Assembly: GCA_016707425.1 (NCBI GenBank)
Contig: JADJHU010000014.1
Span: forward strand, 71,628-135,627
Reading direction: 5' to 3'
Origin: Gammaproteobacteria bacterium
Lineage (GTDB): Bacteria; Pseudomonadota; Gammaproteobacteria; Steroidobacterales; Steroidobacteraceae
Length of the DNA: 64,000 bases
Below the pieces are notes generated by a model. That model was not told the origin of the DNA and did no database searches. It was given only the letters and a program-made list of their open reading frames with translations. Every line of letters begins with the position of its first letter. Position 1 is the first letter of the stretch. Positions 46,817-57,454 of this stretch are shown here, in pieces. Both the position numbers and the translations under genes were made by a program.

Positions 46817-47701
46817 GTGCCCTTCGCACAGGTCATGGCGGAGAAGAGGTCCGGCGGCGAGACGCTCTGGCCGGCGCCGGCCAAGCTGAACCTCTTCCTG
46901 CACGTCACGGGCCGGCGTGCCGACGGCTATCACACACTGCAGACCGCGTTCCAGTTGCTCGACCTCTGCGATACCGTCGGCATCGCGCTGCGCGCGGACG
47001 GACGCATCGAGCGCACCGCCGGACCCGAGGGCGTTGCGCCCGAAGACGACCTCGCCGTGCGTGCCGCCCGGGCACTGCAGGCGGCGAGCGGCACGCGCCA
47101 CGGTGCGACGCTGCGCATCCGCAAGTGCATTCCGATGGGTGGCGGACTCGGGGGCGGCAGCTCGGATGCCGCGACCGTGCTGCTCGCGCTCGACCGGCTC
47201 TGGGGCACGGGGCTGTCGCGTGACGAGCTCGCCACGCTCGGCCTGAAGCTCGGCGCGGACGTGCCGCTTTTCGTGCACGGGGCCTCCGCCTGGGCCGAGG
47301 GCATCGGCGAGCGGCTGACGCCCCTCGAGCTGCCATCGGCCTGGTTCGTGATCGTCCACCCCGGGGTCGTCGTGCCGACCCGCGAGATCTTCCAGGCCCC
47401 CGAGCTCGCGCGCGATTCCCTGTCCATCACGCCGGCCGAGTGGCTGCGTGGCGCCGGCCGCAACGACTGCGAGCCCGTGGTGCGCGCGCGCTTTCCCGCC
47501 GTTGGCGAGGCCCTCGATTGGCTGCGGCGCTTCCGTCCTGCGCAGCTCACCGGCACGGGCGCCTGCGTGTTTGCGCGCTGTGCGACGCGCATGGACGCCG
47601 AGCGCCTCGCGGCGCGCGTGCCCGACGAGTGGCGCAGCCTCGTCGCCCGCGGACTCGCGCGCTCGCCGCTGGAAGCGGAGCTGGAGCGCCCACTGGGGTA
47701 A
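46817..47701 (+). CDS. ispE: 4-diphosphocytidyl-2-C-methyl-D-erythritol kinase
   Basis: 294-residue GHMP kinase of the MEP isoprenoid pathway. PAPAKLNLFLHVTGRRADGY, ATP loop PMGGGLGGGSSDAAT, and C-terminal LTGTGACVFA. The GTG start is chosen because AAGGGAG stands 6 nt upstream; an ATG six codons later also fits. Followed by tRNA-Gln after 16 nt. Confidence 0.95.
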   Translation: MPFAQVMAEKRSGGETLWPAPAKLNLFLHVTGRRADGYHTLQTAFQLLDLCDTVGIALRADGRIERTAGPEGVAPEDDLAVRAARALQAASGTRHGATLRIRKCIPMGGGLGGGSSDAATVLLALDRLWGTGLSRDELATLGLKLGADVPLFVHGASAWAEGIGERLTPLELPSAWFVIVHPGVVVPTREIFQAPELARDSLSITPAEWLRGAGRNDCEPVVRARFPAVGEALDWLRRFRPAQLTGTGACVFARCATRMDAERLAARVPDEWRSLVARGLARSPLEAELERPLG

Positions 47702-47717
47702 ACTGCGCGCTCACGGG

Positions 47718-47792
47718 TGGGGCGTCGCCAAGTGGTAAGGCAGCGGGTTTTGATCCCGCCATTCGGAGGTTCGAATCCTTCCGCCCCAGCCA
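47718..47792 (+). tRNA. tRNA-Gln (anticodon TTG)
   Basis: 75 nt including encoded CCA. Acceptor TGGGGCG pairs with CGCCCCA; anticodon stem GCGGG/CCCGC encloses loop TTTTGAT (TTG); T-loop TTCGAAT. Position after ispE matches the conserved lolB-ispE-tRNA-Gln-prs order. Confidence 0.97.
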
Positions 47793-47862
47793 GTTATACC
47801 GAGTTTATCGCATTTACTATCATTCGAGATAAAACGAATATAAACAGGTAAACTCTGTATAG
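47793..47862 (+). other. A/T-rich 70-bp gap after tRNA-Gln, likely island boundary and promoter
   Basis: Clearly lower in G+C than all neighbours, with several TATA/TTTA runs and the sequence GTATAG just before the ATPase ATG. No tRNA 3'-end repeat is found at the far side of the island near prs. Probably holds the promoter of the ATPase gene. Confidence 0.45.
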
Positions 47863-49065
47863 ATGGATCCGGTAGCCAATCCTTTCTCTCCGGGCGCAGG
47901 GAGCCCTCCGCCAGAGCTCGCCGGGCGCGACGAGCTGCTCGAACAGGGGCGCATCGCTCTGAGCCGGATCAAGGTTGGGCGCTACGAACAGAGTCTGATG
48001 CTGGTTGGGCTTCGGGGAGTCGGCAAGACTGTCCTGCTCAACCGGCTGCGTGAGCTTGCGGAATCCCAAGGCTTTGGCGTCGCGATGATCGAGGCGACCG
48101 AGGGCCGCTCCTTACCAGAGTTGCTCGTGCCGCCTCTGCGTCAGATTCTCTACAAGCTCGACTCCCTCGGCAGTGTCAGCCAGAAGGTCAAGCGCGGGCT
48201 TCGTGTGCTACGCAGCTTCGTAGGCGGGATCCGAGTCAAGCTCGGTGACCTGGAAATCGGGCTCGACATCGATCCGGAGCGGGGTGCAGCGGACAGCGGC
48301 GATCTCGAATCTGATCTTGCACAGCTGTTCGTCGCGCTCGGCGAGGCCGCCCAGGATCGCGATACTGCGGTAGCCATCGTCATCGACGAGCTGCAGTACC
48401 TCAATGAAGAGGAGATGAGCGCTCTGATCATGGCGATCCATCGGGTATCGCAGCGTCAGCTCCCGTTGATTCTGATCGGCGCCGGGCTGCCTCAGCTCGT
48501 GGGGCTTGCCGGACGAGCCAAGTCGTATGCCGAGCGGCTATTCCGCTACCCATCGATTGGCGCGCTATCAGGCGACGACGCGAAGGAAGCCTTGCGCGAT
48601 CCGGCTGCGAAACAGGGAGTTGCGTTTACGCCTGCAGCTCTCGATGAGCTGGTCCGCGTCACGCATGGCTACCCATACTTTCTGCAGGAATGGGGATACC
48701 AGGCCTGGAATCTTGCTCCGGCATCCCCGATCGATCTCGACGTCGTCAGAGAAGCGACGAGGGCGGCAATCAGGAAGCTTGACGAAAGTTTCTTCCGCGT
48801 CCGATTCGATCGGCTGACACCGCGTGAGAAAGACTATCTCAGAGCACTGGCGGATCTCGGGCCGGGTTCGCATCGCTCGGGAGACATTGCCGATCGCCTG
48901 AACGTGAGAATCCAGTCGGTTGCGCCCTTGCGATCCGGGCTGATCAAGAAGGGCATGATCTACAGCCCGGCACATGGAGATACGGCGTTCACCGTGCCAT
49001 TGTTTGACGAGTTCATGCTGCGGACGATCCCGGACTGGAAGCCGGCTGGGGGCAAGATCGCGTGA
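47863..49065 (+). CDS. P-loop ATPase (ORC/STAND-like) coupled to nuclease-methyltransferase
   Basis: 400-residue ATPase, intact. N-terminal NPFSPGAGSPPPELAGRDEL, Walker A LVGLRGVGKTVLLNRL, Walker B AIVIDELQYLNEEEMSALI, sensor-like LPLILIGAGLPQLVG, lid with VRVTHGYPYFLQEWGYQAWN, and C-terminal winged helix (LTPREKDYLRALADLGPGSH, SGDIADRLNVRIQSVAPLRS). No nuclease or TM segment. Its stop overlaps the GTG of the modification gene (GTGA), so the two form one unit. Similar stand-alone ATPases are widespread with no agreed role. Confidence 0.8.
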   Translation: MDPVANPFSPGAGSPPPELAGRDELLEQGRIALSRIKVGRYEQSLMLVGLRGVGKTVLLNRLRELAESQGFGVAMIEATEGRSLPELLVPPLRQILYKLDSLGSVSQKVKRGLRVLRSFVGGIRVKLGDLEIGLDIDPERGAADSGDLESDLAQLFVALGEAAQDRDTAVAIVIDELQYLNEEEMSALIMAIHRVSQRQLPLILIGAGLPQLVGLAGRAKSYAERLFRYPSIGALSGDDAKEALRDPAAKQGVAFTPAALDELVRVTHGYPYFLQEWGYQAWNLAPASPIDLDVVREATRAAIRKLDESFFRVRFDRLTPREKDYLRALADLGPGSHRSGDIADRLNVRIQSVAPLRSGLIKKGMIYSPAHGDTAFTVPLFDEFMLRTIPDWKPAGGKIA

Positions 49066-51097
49066 GCCAGCTTCTGATCCAGCAGTATCTCAACCAGCTG
49101 CAGGACCTGCGGAAAGTCTCTGGCACCCATCGTGAGTCCGTTGTGCGCGAGGCTTTCAAGGACCTGCTCAAGGGCTGGGCGCGCGCGCACGATCTGATCT
49201 TCGTGCCCGAGTACGAAATCACCACGCCCGGCAAGGAACGCCGCTACGTCGATGGCGCGCTGCTCTATGCACTGCGCGTGCCCTTTGGCTACTGGGAGGC
49301 CAAGGACGAGAAGGATGATCTCAACCTCGAGATCGAAACCAAGTTCAAGCGAGGCTACCCACAGGACAACATCATCTTCGAGGATTCGCACCAGGCCGTG
49401 CTGATCCAGAACCCGCCAGGAGGTGCTGCGCTGCTCGGTGGATGATGTGACGCGGCTCGAGAGGCTCCTCGGGCTGTTCTTCGGCTACCAGCGGCCGGAG
49501 ATCGCCGCCTTCGACCGCGCGGTCGCACAGTTCAAGGCCGATCTCCCGGCTGTCCTCACTGCGCTTCGCGAGATGATCGAGAAGGCCGAGCGGCAGAATG
49601 CAGCCTTTCGCGAGGCGGCCGGAGCGTTCCTGAAGCACGCGCAGGGCGCCATCAATCCGGGCCTCACCGAGGCCGACGTGCGCGAGATGCTGATCCAGCA
49701 CGTGCTCACCGAGGGACTGTTCGCGGCCGTGTTTCCCGGCACGCCCTTCCGGACAACAACGTCGCACGCGAGCTCTACCGCCTCGAGCAGACTTTCTTCA
49801 CCGGCCAGACGAAGTTCGCGACGCTGAAGGCGCTGGCGCCCTACTACTCGGCCATCCGCTCGGCCGCCGCGGCGCTCGAGCGCCACAACGAGAAGCAGAC
49901 CTTCCTCAAGGCGATCTACGAGAACTTCTACGAGGTCTACAACGCCAAGGCCGCCGATCGCCTCGGCGTCGTGTACACGCCGAACCAGATCGTGCGCTTC
50001 ATGATCGAGAGCGCCGACTGGCTGTGCGAGCACCACTTCGGGCGCAGCCTGATCGACAAGAACGTGGATATTCTCGATCCGGCCGTCGGCACCGGCACTT
50101 TCATCTGCGAGCTGCTCGAGCACTTCCGTGGGCAGCCCGCCAAGCTGAGCCACAAGTACGAAAGTGAGCTGCACGCCAACGAAGTGGCGATCCTGCCGTA
50201 CTACGTGGCGAACCTGAACATCGAGGCGACCTTTGCGGCGATCACCGGCGAGTACCGGGAGTTCCCGAGCCTCTGCTTCGTCGACACCCTCGACAACACC
50301 TACGGGCTGCGCAAGCACGCCGGCCACATGGAGGACATCTTCGGCGCCGTGAGTGACGAGAATGTCGGGCGCATCCGCCGCCAGAACAGCCGGCGCATCA
50401 GCGTCATCATCGGCAACCCACCCTACAATGCCAACCAGATGAACGAGAACGAGAACAACAAGAACCGTGAGTACCCCGAGATCGACCGGCGCATCAGGGA
50501 GACCTACATCGCGGCGAGCACCGCGCAGAAGACCAAGCTGTACGACATGTACGCGCGCTTCTTCCGCTGGGCCTCGGACCGGCTCGACGAGAACGGCATC
50601 CTCGCCTTCGTGACCAATCGCAGCTTCATCGACAGCCGCACGTTCGACGGCTTCCGCAAGGTCGTGGCGAAGGAGTTCAACGAGATCCGGATCGTGGACC
50701 TCGGCGGCGACGTGCGCGCGAACCCGAAGCTATCCGGCACGAAGCACAACGTCTTCGGCATTCAGACAGGCGTGGCGATCAGCTTCATGGTGCGGAAGGC
50801 GAAGCAGAAGGGATGCCGGATCTATTATGCGCGGCGGCCAGAGATGGAGACGGCAGAGGAGAAGCTCGAGTGGCTCGGAGGCGCGCGTCTCCACGATCTC
50901 GATTGGGTGGAGGCGGAGCCGAACTCGAAGCAGAGCTGGATAGACCTCGGCCACGATGATTTCGCCGCTCTCATGCCGACTGCGACGAGGCAGGCCAAGG
51001 AGGCAAACGGCACCGTACAGCCGAAGGCCATTTTCCAGCTCTATTCACTCGGTGTCGTTACCAACCGAGATGATTGGACCTATGGCGATGAGGATTC
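49062..51097 (+). pseudogene. 5' part of helicase-less nuclease-methyltransferase (type IIG/ISP-like), disrupted
   Basis: N-terminal PD-(D/E)xK-like nuclease (RRYVDGALLYALRVPFGYW then EAKDEKDDL: D and E-x-K), a helical linker, then an N6-adenine methyltransferase with motif I DPAVGTGTFICELLEHF and motif IV IIGNPPYNANQ. No helicase motifs, unlike classical ISP enzymes of about 1500 residues. Two single-base frameshifts: an extra C in the CCC at 49412-49414 and a missing base near 49750; they compensate. The 3' end is cut by the transposon at 51098. Repaired, both parts give exactly 1028 codons. Confidence 0.8.
51092..51097 (+). repeat. target-site duplication, left copy GGATTC
   Basis: Identical to 54507-54512. 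Removing the transposon and one copy restores the reading frame DDWTYGDEDSELSAKVQAL of the methyltransferase. Confidence 0.9.
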
Positions 51098-51146
51098 TGA
51101 GAGCGGTCAGCTGATTTGATGGTCTGATTTTCACGATTGATGATGG
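51098..51146 (+). repeat. transposon left terminal inverted repeat
   Basis: Begins TGAGAGCGGTCAGCTGATTT and contains TTGATGATGG 39-48 nt from the end; the right end carries the same TTGATGATGG 49-58 nt in. Internal copies are probably extra transposase-binding sites, as in Mu and Tn7 ends. Confidence 0.75.
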
Positions 51147-51194
51147 ACCATCGGCGAACGCGATTTTCGGCGACCGCCGGATGAGTGGTTGCCC

Positions 51195-51401
51195 TCAGAA
51201 CGGCGGGCCATCCAGCGGCAGAGCGATTTGGCCGTCGTCGGGATCGGCACGATGGTCGTGATCGTACCGATGCATCTGGGCGAAGTAGTGATTCTGGAAG
51301 CGGGTGTAGAGCTCCTCGATGAAGTCATTGATGGCGATCACCGCTTCGTCAGGAAGCGCGGAGAACACGAACAGATCTGGATCGTCGTTCAGGTTGTGCA
51401 T
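51195..51401 (-). CDS. small acidic protein of the transposon
   Basis: 68-residue protein (ATG of MHNLNDDPDLFVFSALPD), rich in Asp/His at its end (HRYDHDHRADPDDG). No family recognised. Last gene of the transposon operon, following the ATPase stop by 11 nt. Could be a regulator or helper of transposition; nothing shows which. Confidence 0.5.
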   Translation of the reverse strand: MHNLNDDPDLFVFSALPDEAVIAINDFIEELYTRFQNHYFAQMHRYDHDHRADPDDGQIALPLDGPPF

Positions 51402-51412
51402 GGGGCCCCGCC

Positions 51413-52257
51413 TCAACGTGCGCCGGCGGCACGGCGTGAGCGCTGCGTTTCGGGCGGGGCGAAGACCTGCAGGTAGAGCTTTTCATCGAGCACGGTAAGC
51501 TCGCGCTGGGCGGCGGTCATGAGGAGCTCCGCCGCCATGGAGATGAAGATGCGATAGTTGCCGGCGGCGTGATCACACAGCGTGTGGCGCAACTCCCTGG
51601 TCATGAGGCTGGCATTACCGGCGGCGCCGAGCAGGTGGTCGAGGCAGGCGAGGAGTTCCTCACGAGTGGCGATCTCGGTGGCCGGGCGGGTGCGGATGCG
51701 CGAGCCCAGCGGGATCAGCTCCTCGCGGCGCAGCTTCTCAGCAGGCGTGCATCGCCCGAGAGGACGATGCACAGCAGCGACTGGGAGTCGAAGCGGGCGG
51801 AAGCGAGCAGGCGCAACTCGTTCAGCACCATCGGACTCATTTCCTGCGCCTCATCGATCAAGATGACGGAGCGACGGCTGGCCGAGCCGAGGTGATCGAG
51901 CCAGCGGGCGCGCAGCGCCCTGAAGCCGCCCCAACGGTTGCTGACGCGGATGGAGATGCCGAAGATGTCGCCGAGCTCGCGGTAGAAGTCGCTCAGGTTA
52001 CTTTGCGGATGGTGGATGACGCCGACCGAGAGGTCAGCGAGGCGCGAGAGGCGCTCGGCGAGCAGGCGCATGACGACGCTCTTGCCGGAACCGGGATCGC
52101 CATGCACGAGCGCGAAGCCGCCCTCGCGCAGGTGCGCCTGCTCGATGCGCCAGCAGAAGTTCTCGACCTTCGGCGGAACATAGAGGGCCTCGGTCGGCAC
52201 CTCCGGGGTGAACGGGTTCCATTTCAGGCCGTACAGAGCGAGGAGCTGTTGATTCAC
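51413..52257 (-). CDS. transposition AAA ATPase (ExeA/TniB/MuB-like), one frameshift
   Basis: GTG start (VNQQLLALYGLKWNPFTPEV). Walker A HGDPGSGKSVVMRLLAERL, Walker B SVILIDEAQEMSPMVLNEL, then a missing base near 51735 shifts the frame; the continuation reads EKLRREELIPLGSRIRTRPA and ends VFAPPETQRSRRAAGAR. With the base restored the length is 281 residues. Expected to bind target DNA and activate the transposase. Starts 11 nt after the transposase stop. Confidence 0.78.
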
Positions 52258-52268
52258 GGGGATTTCCT

Positions 52269-53737
52269 TCAGTCATCGGTGGGTAAATACGCCGGTGGCA
52301 GCCCCGTGGCGGCGTAGTCGGCGATCATCTGTTTGAGGAGCGGTGCGATGCCGCTCGCCGGCATCGGTGCCGCTGCGGTGGTCGGCTCCACGCGTCGGCG
52401 CAGGGCATCGGCGTTGGCCGCTTTGTCGAGCGGGCGCACGGGGAGAGGATCGTGCCCGAGCGCGCAGCGATCAGATCGACGCGGCTCAAGTCCCAGCGCG
52501 CGTAGCGCAGATGCACTTCGCCTAAATGGCGATACCGGGACGGGATCTCGAAGCGCTGGCCTTCCAGACTCACCGTGCCGTCGGAACGACGCTGGCGGCG
52601 CTTGACCTCGATGCGGAAGGCGCCGCGCAGGGCTTCACTGGCTGGGCACTCGCGTCCGACGTTGGGGCCCGCGAGGTAGCGCTCGAGCGGGGTCTCGCCG
52701 ATCTCGCGGTGCTCGGTGCGGTGATATTCCTGCGTGACCCAGGCCTGGGTCGCCAGGTTCAGCTGCTCGAGGGTCAAGCTCGCTTCACCCTCCAGCATCG
52801 CGAGCAGCCGCCCTTCAACTCGAGCCCAGAGATTTTCCTGCTTCCCGTTCACATGAGGTGAGTACGGCAGCGTCGGCACGTGCAAAATACCGAGGGTGTG
52901 CAGCCCCGCGGTGAACTCCGCCGCGATCATCGCCGAGCCGCGGTCGCTCATCAGCGAGCGCGGCAGGCCCACCTTCTGTAGCGCCTGACACAGGCCGTGG
53001 ACGAGCTGTTCTGTCCCCTCGCTCCCATACCATTGCGCGTGGCACAGGTAGCGCGAACGATCGTCGATGAAGCCGACCAGGAGCGGTTTGATCCATTCGC
53101 CGCGCCGGGTGAGCACCTTGCGCGAGCCGTGATGGAAGTCCAGATGCAGCAACTGCAGCACATGCTCGACTTCGTAGCTGCGCACTTCGCGCGATTCCAC
53201 GCGATCGCGCGCGGCGATCGCGCCCGCGCTCTGCCGTCTGACCGGGCGTTGCCGCCTCATGCCCTGCGCTTTCAAGTACCGCCGTACGCTCGGGTACGAG
53301 GGACACCGACCCTCGGATGCGGCGGCGAGCGTGACGCGCAGGTTATCGGCGTGTAGTTGTGCGGTCCACGCCGGGTGCTGACGGTATTGTTCGGCGAGCG
53401 CCTGCGCGGCGGCGCTCGAGATGCTGGGGAAGCGGCCGATGTCACGGCGCACGTGATTGCGCAGTGCCCGTACCGGATCGTCGGCGTTCCTGGCGGCGTA
53501 GTACCAGCGCTCCAACGTCGAGCAGCCGAAGCGCACTTCAAGTCCGGTGAACGGATGGCGCCAGCGCTTCACCGCCAAGTCGCCGCAACGCCGTCTGTAA
53601 CTCGCCGTCCGCCGGCGGTGCGGCCAGGAGCGGTCCGATGATCGCAAAGCGCAGCCGCGCCCAGCGATCCCGCGTGGCAGATCGTCATTGGAACTCAACA
53701 TCACTCCCACTGCGACACCACGCTCGGCATCGCTCAT
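52269..53737 (-). CDS. DD(35)E integrase-core transposase, frameshifted at both ends
   Basis: rve-core transposase. Catalytic residues: Asp in LHLDFHHGSRKVL, Asp in LMSDRGSAMI, Glu in VNGKQENLWARV, exactly 35 residues after the second Asp. The first ~50 codons contain a block where another frame is more protein-like (LRFAIIGPLLAAPPADGELQ), so two compensating shifts lie near 53680 and 53575. Near 52450 a base is missing; the alternative frame continues PVRPLDKAANADALRRRVE to a stop at 52269. Start could also be the ATG at 53701. Confidence 0.8.
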
Positions 53738-53810
53738 GGGGAACGCAGGCTACAAAGCCCGTCGGCCAACCGCTATCGGCATCCTCTGCGGGTCGGCGGC
53801 GCCCTTCGGA

Positions 53811-54362
53811 TTACTTGATCATGGCGCGCGTGCTCAACGGCGACATGAAGCGCAGTAACTGCATCATCCGATCCGCCGGGACGAGCGCCTCAAACCGTTC
53901 CAGCAGGCTCACCGGCAGTCGTGCGCTGTCGATCACAACAGCAAAGCGTTCGCGCCTCGATTGCCAGAGCGGCGTGCGCAGGAAGTCCTCGATCCACCAG
54001 GTGCGCCACCGACCCAGCGTGCGTTGCGGGATCGTGAACAGCTCGCACAGGGCTCGGCCCTGAGCCGCCCCGCGCGGGGACACCAGCATCAACACCACCG
54101 CCAGATACACCCGGCGGCCTAGAAACCGCACCGAGGCCGGCGTCGCTCGCTTCTCGCAACGCCCACAGGTGAAGCTGAACCGCGAGGAATAGTCCTCCAT
54201 GACCGACGCCGGACAGCCACGCGGTTTACGGGGATAGTCAGCACAGTGCAGCGCTCCGGCACAGTGACCGCAACGCCCGCGGCGGATCTCGGCCGCGAAC
54301 TCCTCGTCAATGCGCTGCAGGAATCGAAAAAAGGCGGGATCTTGCAGTAGCGCGTGGCACAC
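53811..54362 (-). CDS. Cys-rich zinc-ribbon/helix protein, first gene of the transposon
   Basis: 183-residue protein. Paired cysteines RCGHCAGALHCADYPRKPRG and FTCGRCEKRATPASVRFLG make a zinc-binding domain, followed by a helical stretch with a helix-turn-helix look (TIPQRTLGRWRTWWIEDFLR). The GTG start (VCHALLQDPAFFRFLQRI) is chosen for AAGGAG 9 nt upstream; a longer frame from a TTG would run into the terminal repeat. Family not recognised. By position it may be the DNA-binding or target-recognition partner. Confidence 0.6.
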   Translation of the reverse strand: MCHALLQDPAFFRFLQRIDEEFAAEIRRGRCGHCAGALHCADYPRKPRGCPASVMEDYSSRFSFTCGRCEKRATPASVRFLGRRVYLAVVLMLVSPRGAAQGRALCELFTIPQRTLGRWRTWWIEDFLRTPLWQSRRERFAVVIDSARLPVSLLERFEALVPADRMMQLLRFMSPLSTRAMIK

Positions 54363-54447
54363 TTCGTTGGTCTCCTTGGTTGTGGCAAACCGGAGACTCT
54401 CCCGAGGGATCTTGTGATCAAGATCCCCGAGGGGGATCCACTTCAAA

Positions 54448-54506
54448 CCATCATCAAACGTGATCGAATATCGCGCTCTGCCCACCAAAATAGATGGCCG
54501 TGCTCA
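54448..54506 (-). repeat. transposon right terminal inverted repeat
   Basis: Read inward on the minus strand it begins TGAGCACGGCCATCTATTTT and contains TTGATGATGG at 54448-54457. Pairs with the left end at 51098-51146. Confidence 0.75.
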
Positions 54507-54512
54507 GGATTC
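54507..54512 (+). repeat. target-site duplication, right copy GGATTC
   Basis: Second copy of the 6-bp target. Flanks the CA terminus of the transposon. Confidence 0.9.
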
Positions 54513-55560
54513 GGAGCTGAGTGCGAAGGTTCAGGCCTTGATCAACACCTATAACGTCGATGTTCGACGCCTCGCCGGAAACCGTGACAGCCCGAAGCTT
54601 GCGGAGATGCTGGATTCCTCGATCAAGTGGACAAGAGCGCTGAAGGGCGACTTGCGGCGCGGCATCACGTACACCTTCGAGCCGGCGCGAATCATCAACA
54701 GTTACTATCGACCGTTCGTGAAGCGCCGGCTCTATTTCAGCCGGCAGCTCAACGAGATGGTCTACCGGATGCCCCAGCTCTTCGGGCCGGATGCAGGTCC
54801 AAACGTCGCATTCGGCTTTGCTGCCGAGTCGCGGACCGAGTTCGCCGCTATCGCCTTCCGGGACCTGCCGAACAAAGACATTTTCATGCCGAGCGCGACT
54901 CAGGTCCTCGCGCTGTATCGATATGAAGACGGAGAGCGGAAGGACAACGTTACCGATTGGGCTCTCGCCGGCTTCCGAAAACGCTACCGCGCCGGCGGCG
55001 GAAAGGAGCAACGCTCGATTTCCAGGGACGCGATCTTCCACTACACCTACGCCGTCCTCCACGACCCCGTGTATCGCGAGAAGTACGCCGTGAACCTCAA
55101 GCGCGAATTCCCGCGCATCCCGTTCTACGCAGACTTCTGGCAATGGTCGGACTGGGGCCGGGAGCTGATGGAGCTGCACATCGGCTTTGAATCCGTCGAG
55201 CCCTTCGCGCTCAGACGTACCGACGTAGTGGATGAGAAGGCCCGCGCCGCCGGGCTCTCGCCCAAGGCTGTGCTCAAGGCCGACAAGCCAGCGGGCGTGA
55301 TTCGCATCGATAGTGAGACTGCGCTGGCCGGCCTCCCGCAGGAAGCCTGGGACTACAAGCTTGGCAATCGCTCGGCGCTCGAGTGGATTCTGGACCAGTA
55401 CAGGGAGACGAAGCCCAGAGACCCGACGATCCGGGCACGCTTCGATACCTACCGGCTCGCTGACTACAAGGAAAAGGTGATCGACCTTCTGGCCCGGGTT
55501 ACCACGGTGAGCCTCCGGACTGTCGCCATCGTCGAGGCGATGCGCGCCGCCTCGCGCTGA
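54507..55560 (+). pseudogene. 3' part of the nuclease-methyltransferase gene
   Basis: Continues the frame broken at 51097: SELSAKVQALINTYNVDVRR, YRPFVKRRLYFSRQLNEMVY, KREFPRIPFYADFWQWSDWG, and ends VRTVAIVEAMRAASR-like (stop at 55558-55560). This is the target-recognition/C-terminal region of ISP-like enzymes. No frameshift is seen in this half. Without its 5' half it has no start; the gene is inactive unless the transposon leaves. Confidence 0.85.
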
Positions 55561-55617
55561 AGGCGCCTTTACCGCTCAAGCACTTGGCTCGACCGCTCCG
55601 GCTCGGGGCCTTCACCG

Positions 55618-55646
55618 TTGCGTCCCGGGCGGCCCTCCATTAGACT
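55618..55646 (+). promoter_or_regulatory. putative prs promoter
   Basis: TTGCGT (55618-55623), 17-nt spacer, TAGACT (55641-55646), 48 nt before the prs GTG. It matters because the island has cut prs off from any transcription through ispE and tRNA-Gln. Confidence 0.4.
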
Positions 55647-55693
55647 TCGCCGCCTTTTCAATCAAGCAGTTAGCGCATCCGGAGACTCCGAGC

Positions 55694-56650
<957 letters not shown>

Positions 56651-56717
56651 GGTTCGAAGATCGTGGTGCCCTGGTCGCGGGGTGCCATGCCGTTGCAACA
56701 AAGGAGCAGGAGTCATC

Positions 56718-57419
56718 ATGCGTATTTCATTCACCGTCGGCGCGGACGTCCGCGAGACGCAAGGCAAGGGTGCGAGCCGCCGCCTGCGTCACGCGGGCAA
56801 GGTTCCGGCCATTCTCTACGGCGGCCAGAGTGCGCCGCGGTCGCTGGTCCTCGATCAGCAGAGCCTCGTGACCATGGTGTCGGACGAGCGCTTCTACTCG
56901 TCGATCGTGCATGTGAAGATCGGCGGGCAGACGCAGCCGGCCATCGTCAAGGACGTGCAGATGCACCCGGCGCGGAACATGGTCGTGCACGTCGACCTCC
57001 AGCGGGTGGACGAGAATGAGAAGATCCGCATCCGCCTGCCGATCCACTTCAGGAACGAGAACACCTCTCCGGGCGTCAAGACGCAGGGTGGTGTGGTTTC
57101 GCACCGGATCAGCGACGTCGAGGTCGTCTGCCTGCCGAAGGATCTGCCGGAGTATCTGGAGGTCGATCTCGGTGGCATGAATATCAACGAGACCGTGTTC
57201 CTCGCGGATATCAGGCTGCCCGAGGGTGTGACCATTCCGCAGCTCAACCTCGGCCGTAATCCGGCCGTCGTCTCGATCCACAGCCCGCGGGCCGAGGAGC
57301 CGGAGGCGGCATCCACGGTCGAGGCGGCACCGACGGAGGCGACGGCCGCTGCGGCGGCCGAATCGAAGAAGGATGAGGCGAAGAAGGACGAGGGCAAGAA
57401 GGAAGGCGGCAAGAAGTAA
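56718..57419 (+). CDS. rplY: ribosomal protein L25/Ctc, long form
   Basis: 233 residues: N-terminal L25 5S-rRNA-binding domain (RETQGKGASRRLRHAGKVPA, ILYGGQ) and the C-terminal beta domain of the Ctc form (FLADIRLPEGVTIPQLNLGR). A lysine-rich acidic tail (KKDEAKKDEGKKEGGKK) ends it. Start ATG has AGGAG 6 nt upstream. Confidence 0.95.
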   Translation: MRISFTVGADVRETQGKGASRRLRHAGKVPAILYGGQSAPRSLVLDQQSLVTMVSDERFYSSIVHVKIGGQTQPAIVKDVQMHPARNMVVHVDLQRVDENEKIRIRLPIHFRNENTSPGVKTQGGVVSHRISDVEVVCLPKDLPEYLEVDLGGMNINETVFLADIRLPEGVTIPQLNLGRNPAVVSIHSPRAEEPEAASTVEAAPTEATAAAAAESKKDEAKKDEGKKEGGKK

Positions 57420-57454
57420 CGCCAGGGTGGGCCGCCCCGTGCGGCCCACTTCCC

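Larger units (their letters stand above)
51098..54506 (-). mobile_element. 3409-bp Mu/Tn7/Tni-like transposon inside the methyltransferase gene
   Basis: Ends are defined by imperfect terminal inverted repeats starting TGAG (20 of the first 30 positions match) and a 6-bp target duplication. Cargo is four minus-strand genes in the order Cys-rich protein, DD(35)E transposase, AAA ATPase, small acidic protein. A transposase plus target-selecting ATPase is the MuA/MuB, TnsB/TnsC, TniA/TniB logic; the Cys-rich first gene is not TnsD/TniQ in any way I recognise. Several coding frames carry single-base shifts, so activity is doubtful. Not matched to a named IS family. Confidence 0.88.

Noticed and set aside
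55561..55693. Possible right attachment site of the tRNA-Gln island.
   Set aside because: No copy of the tRNA-Gln 3' end is present there.
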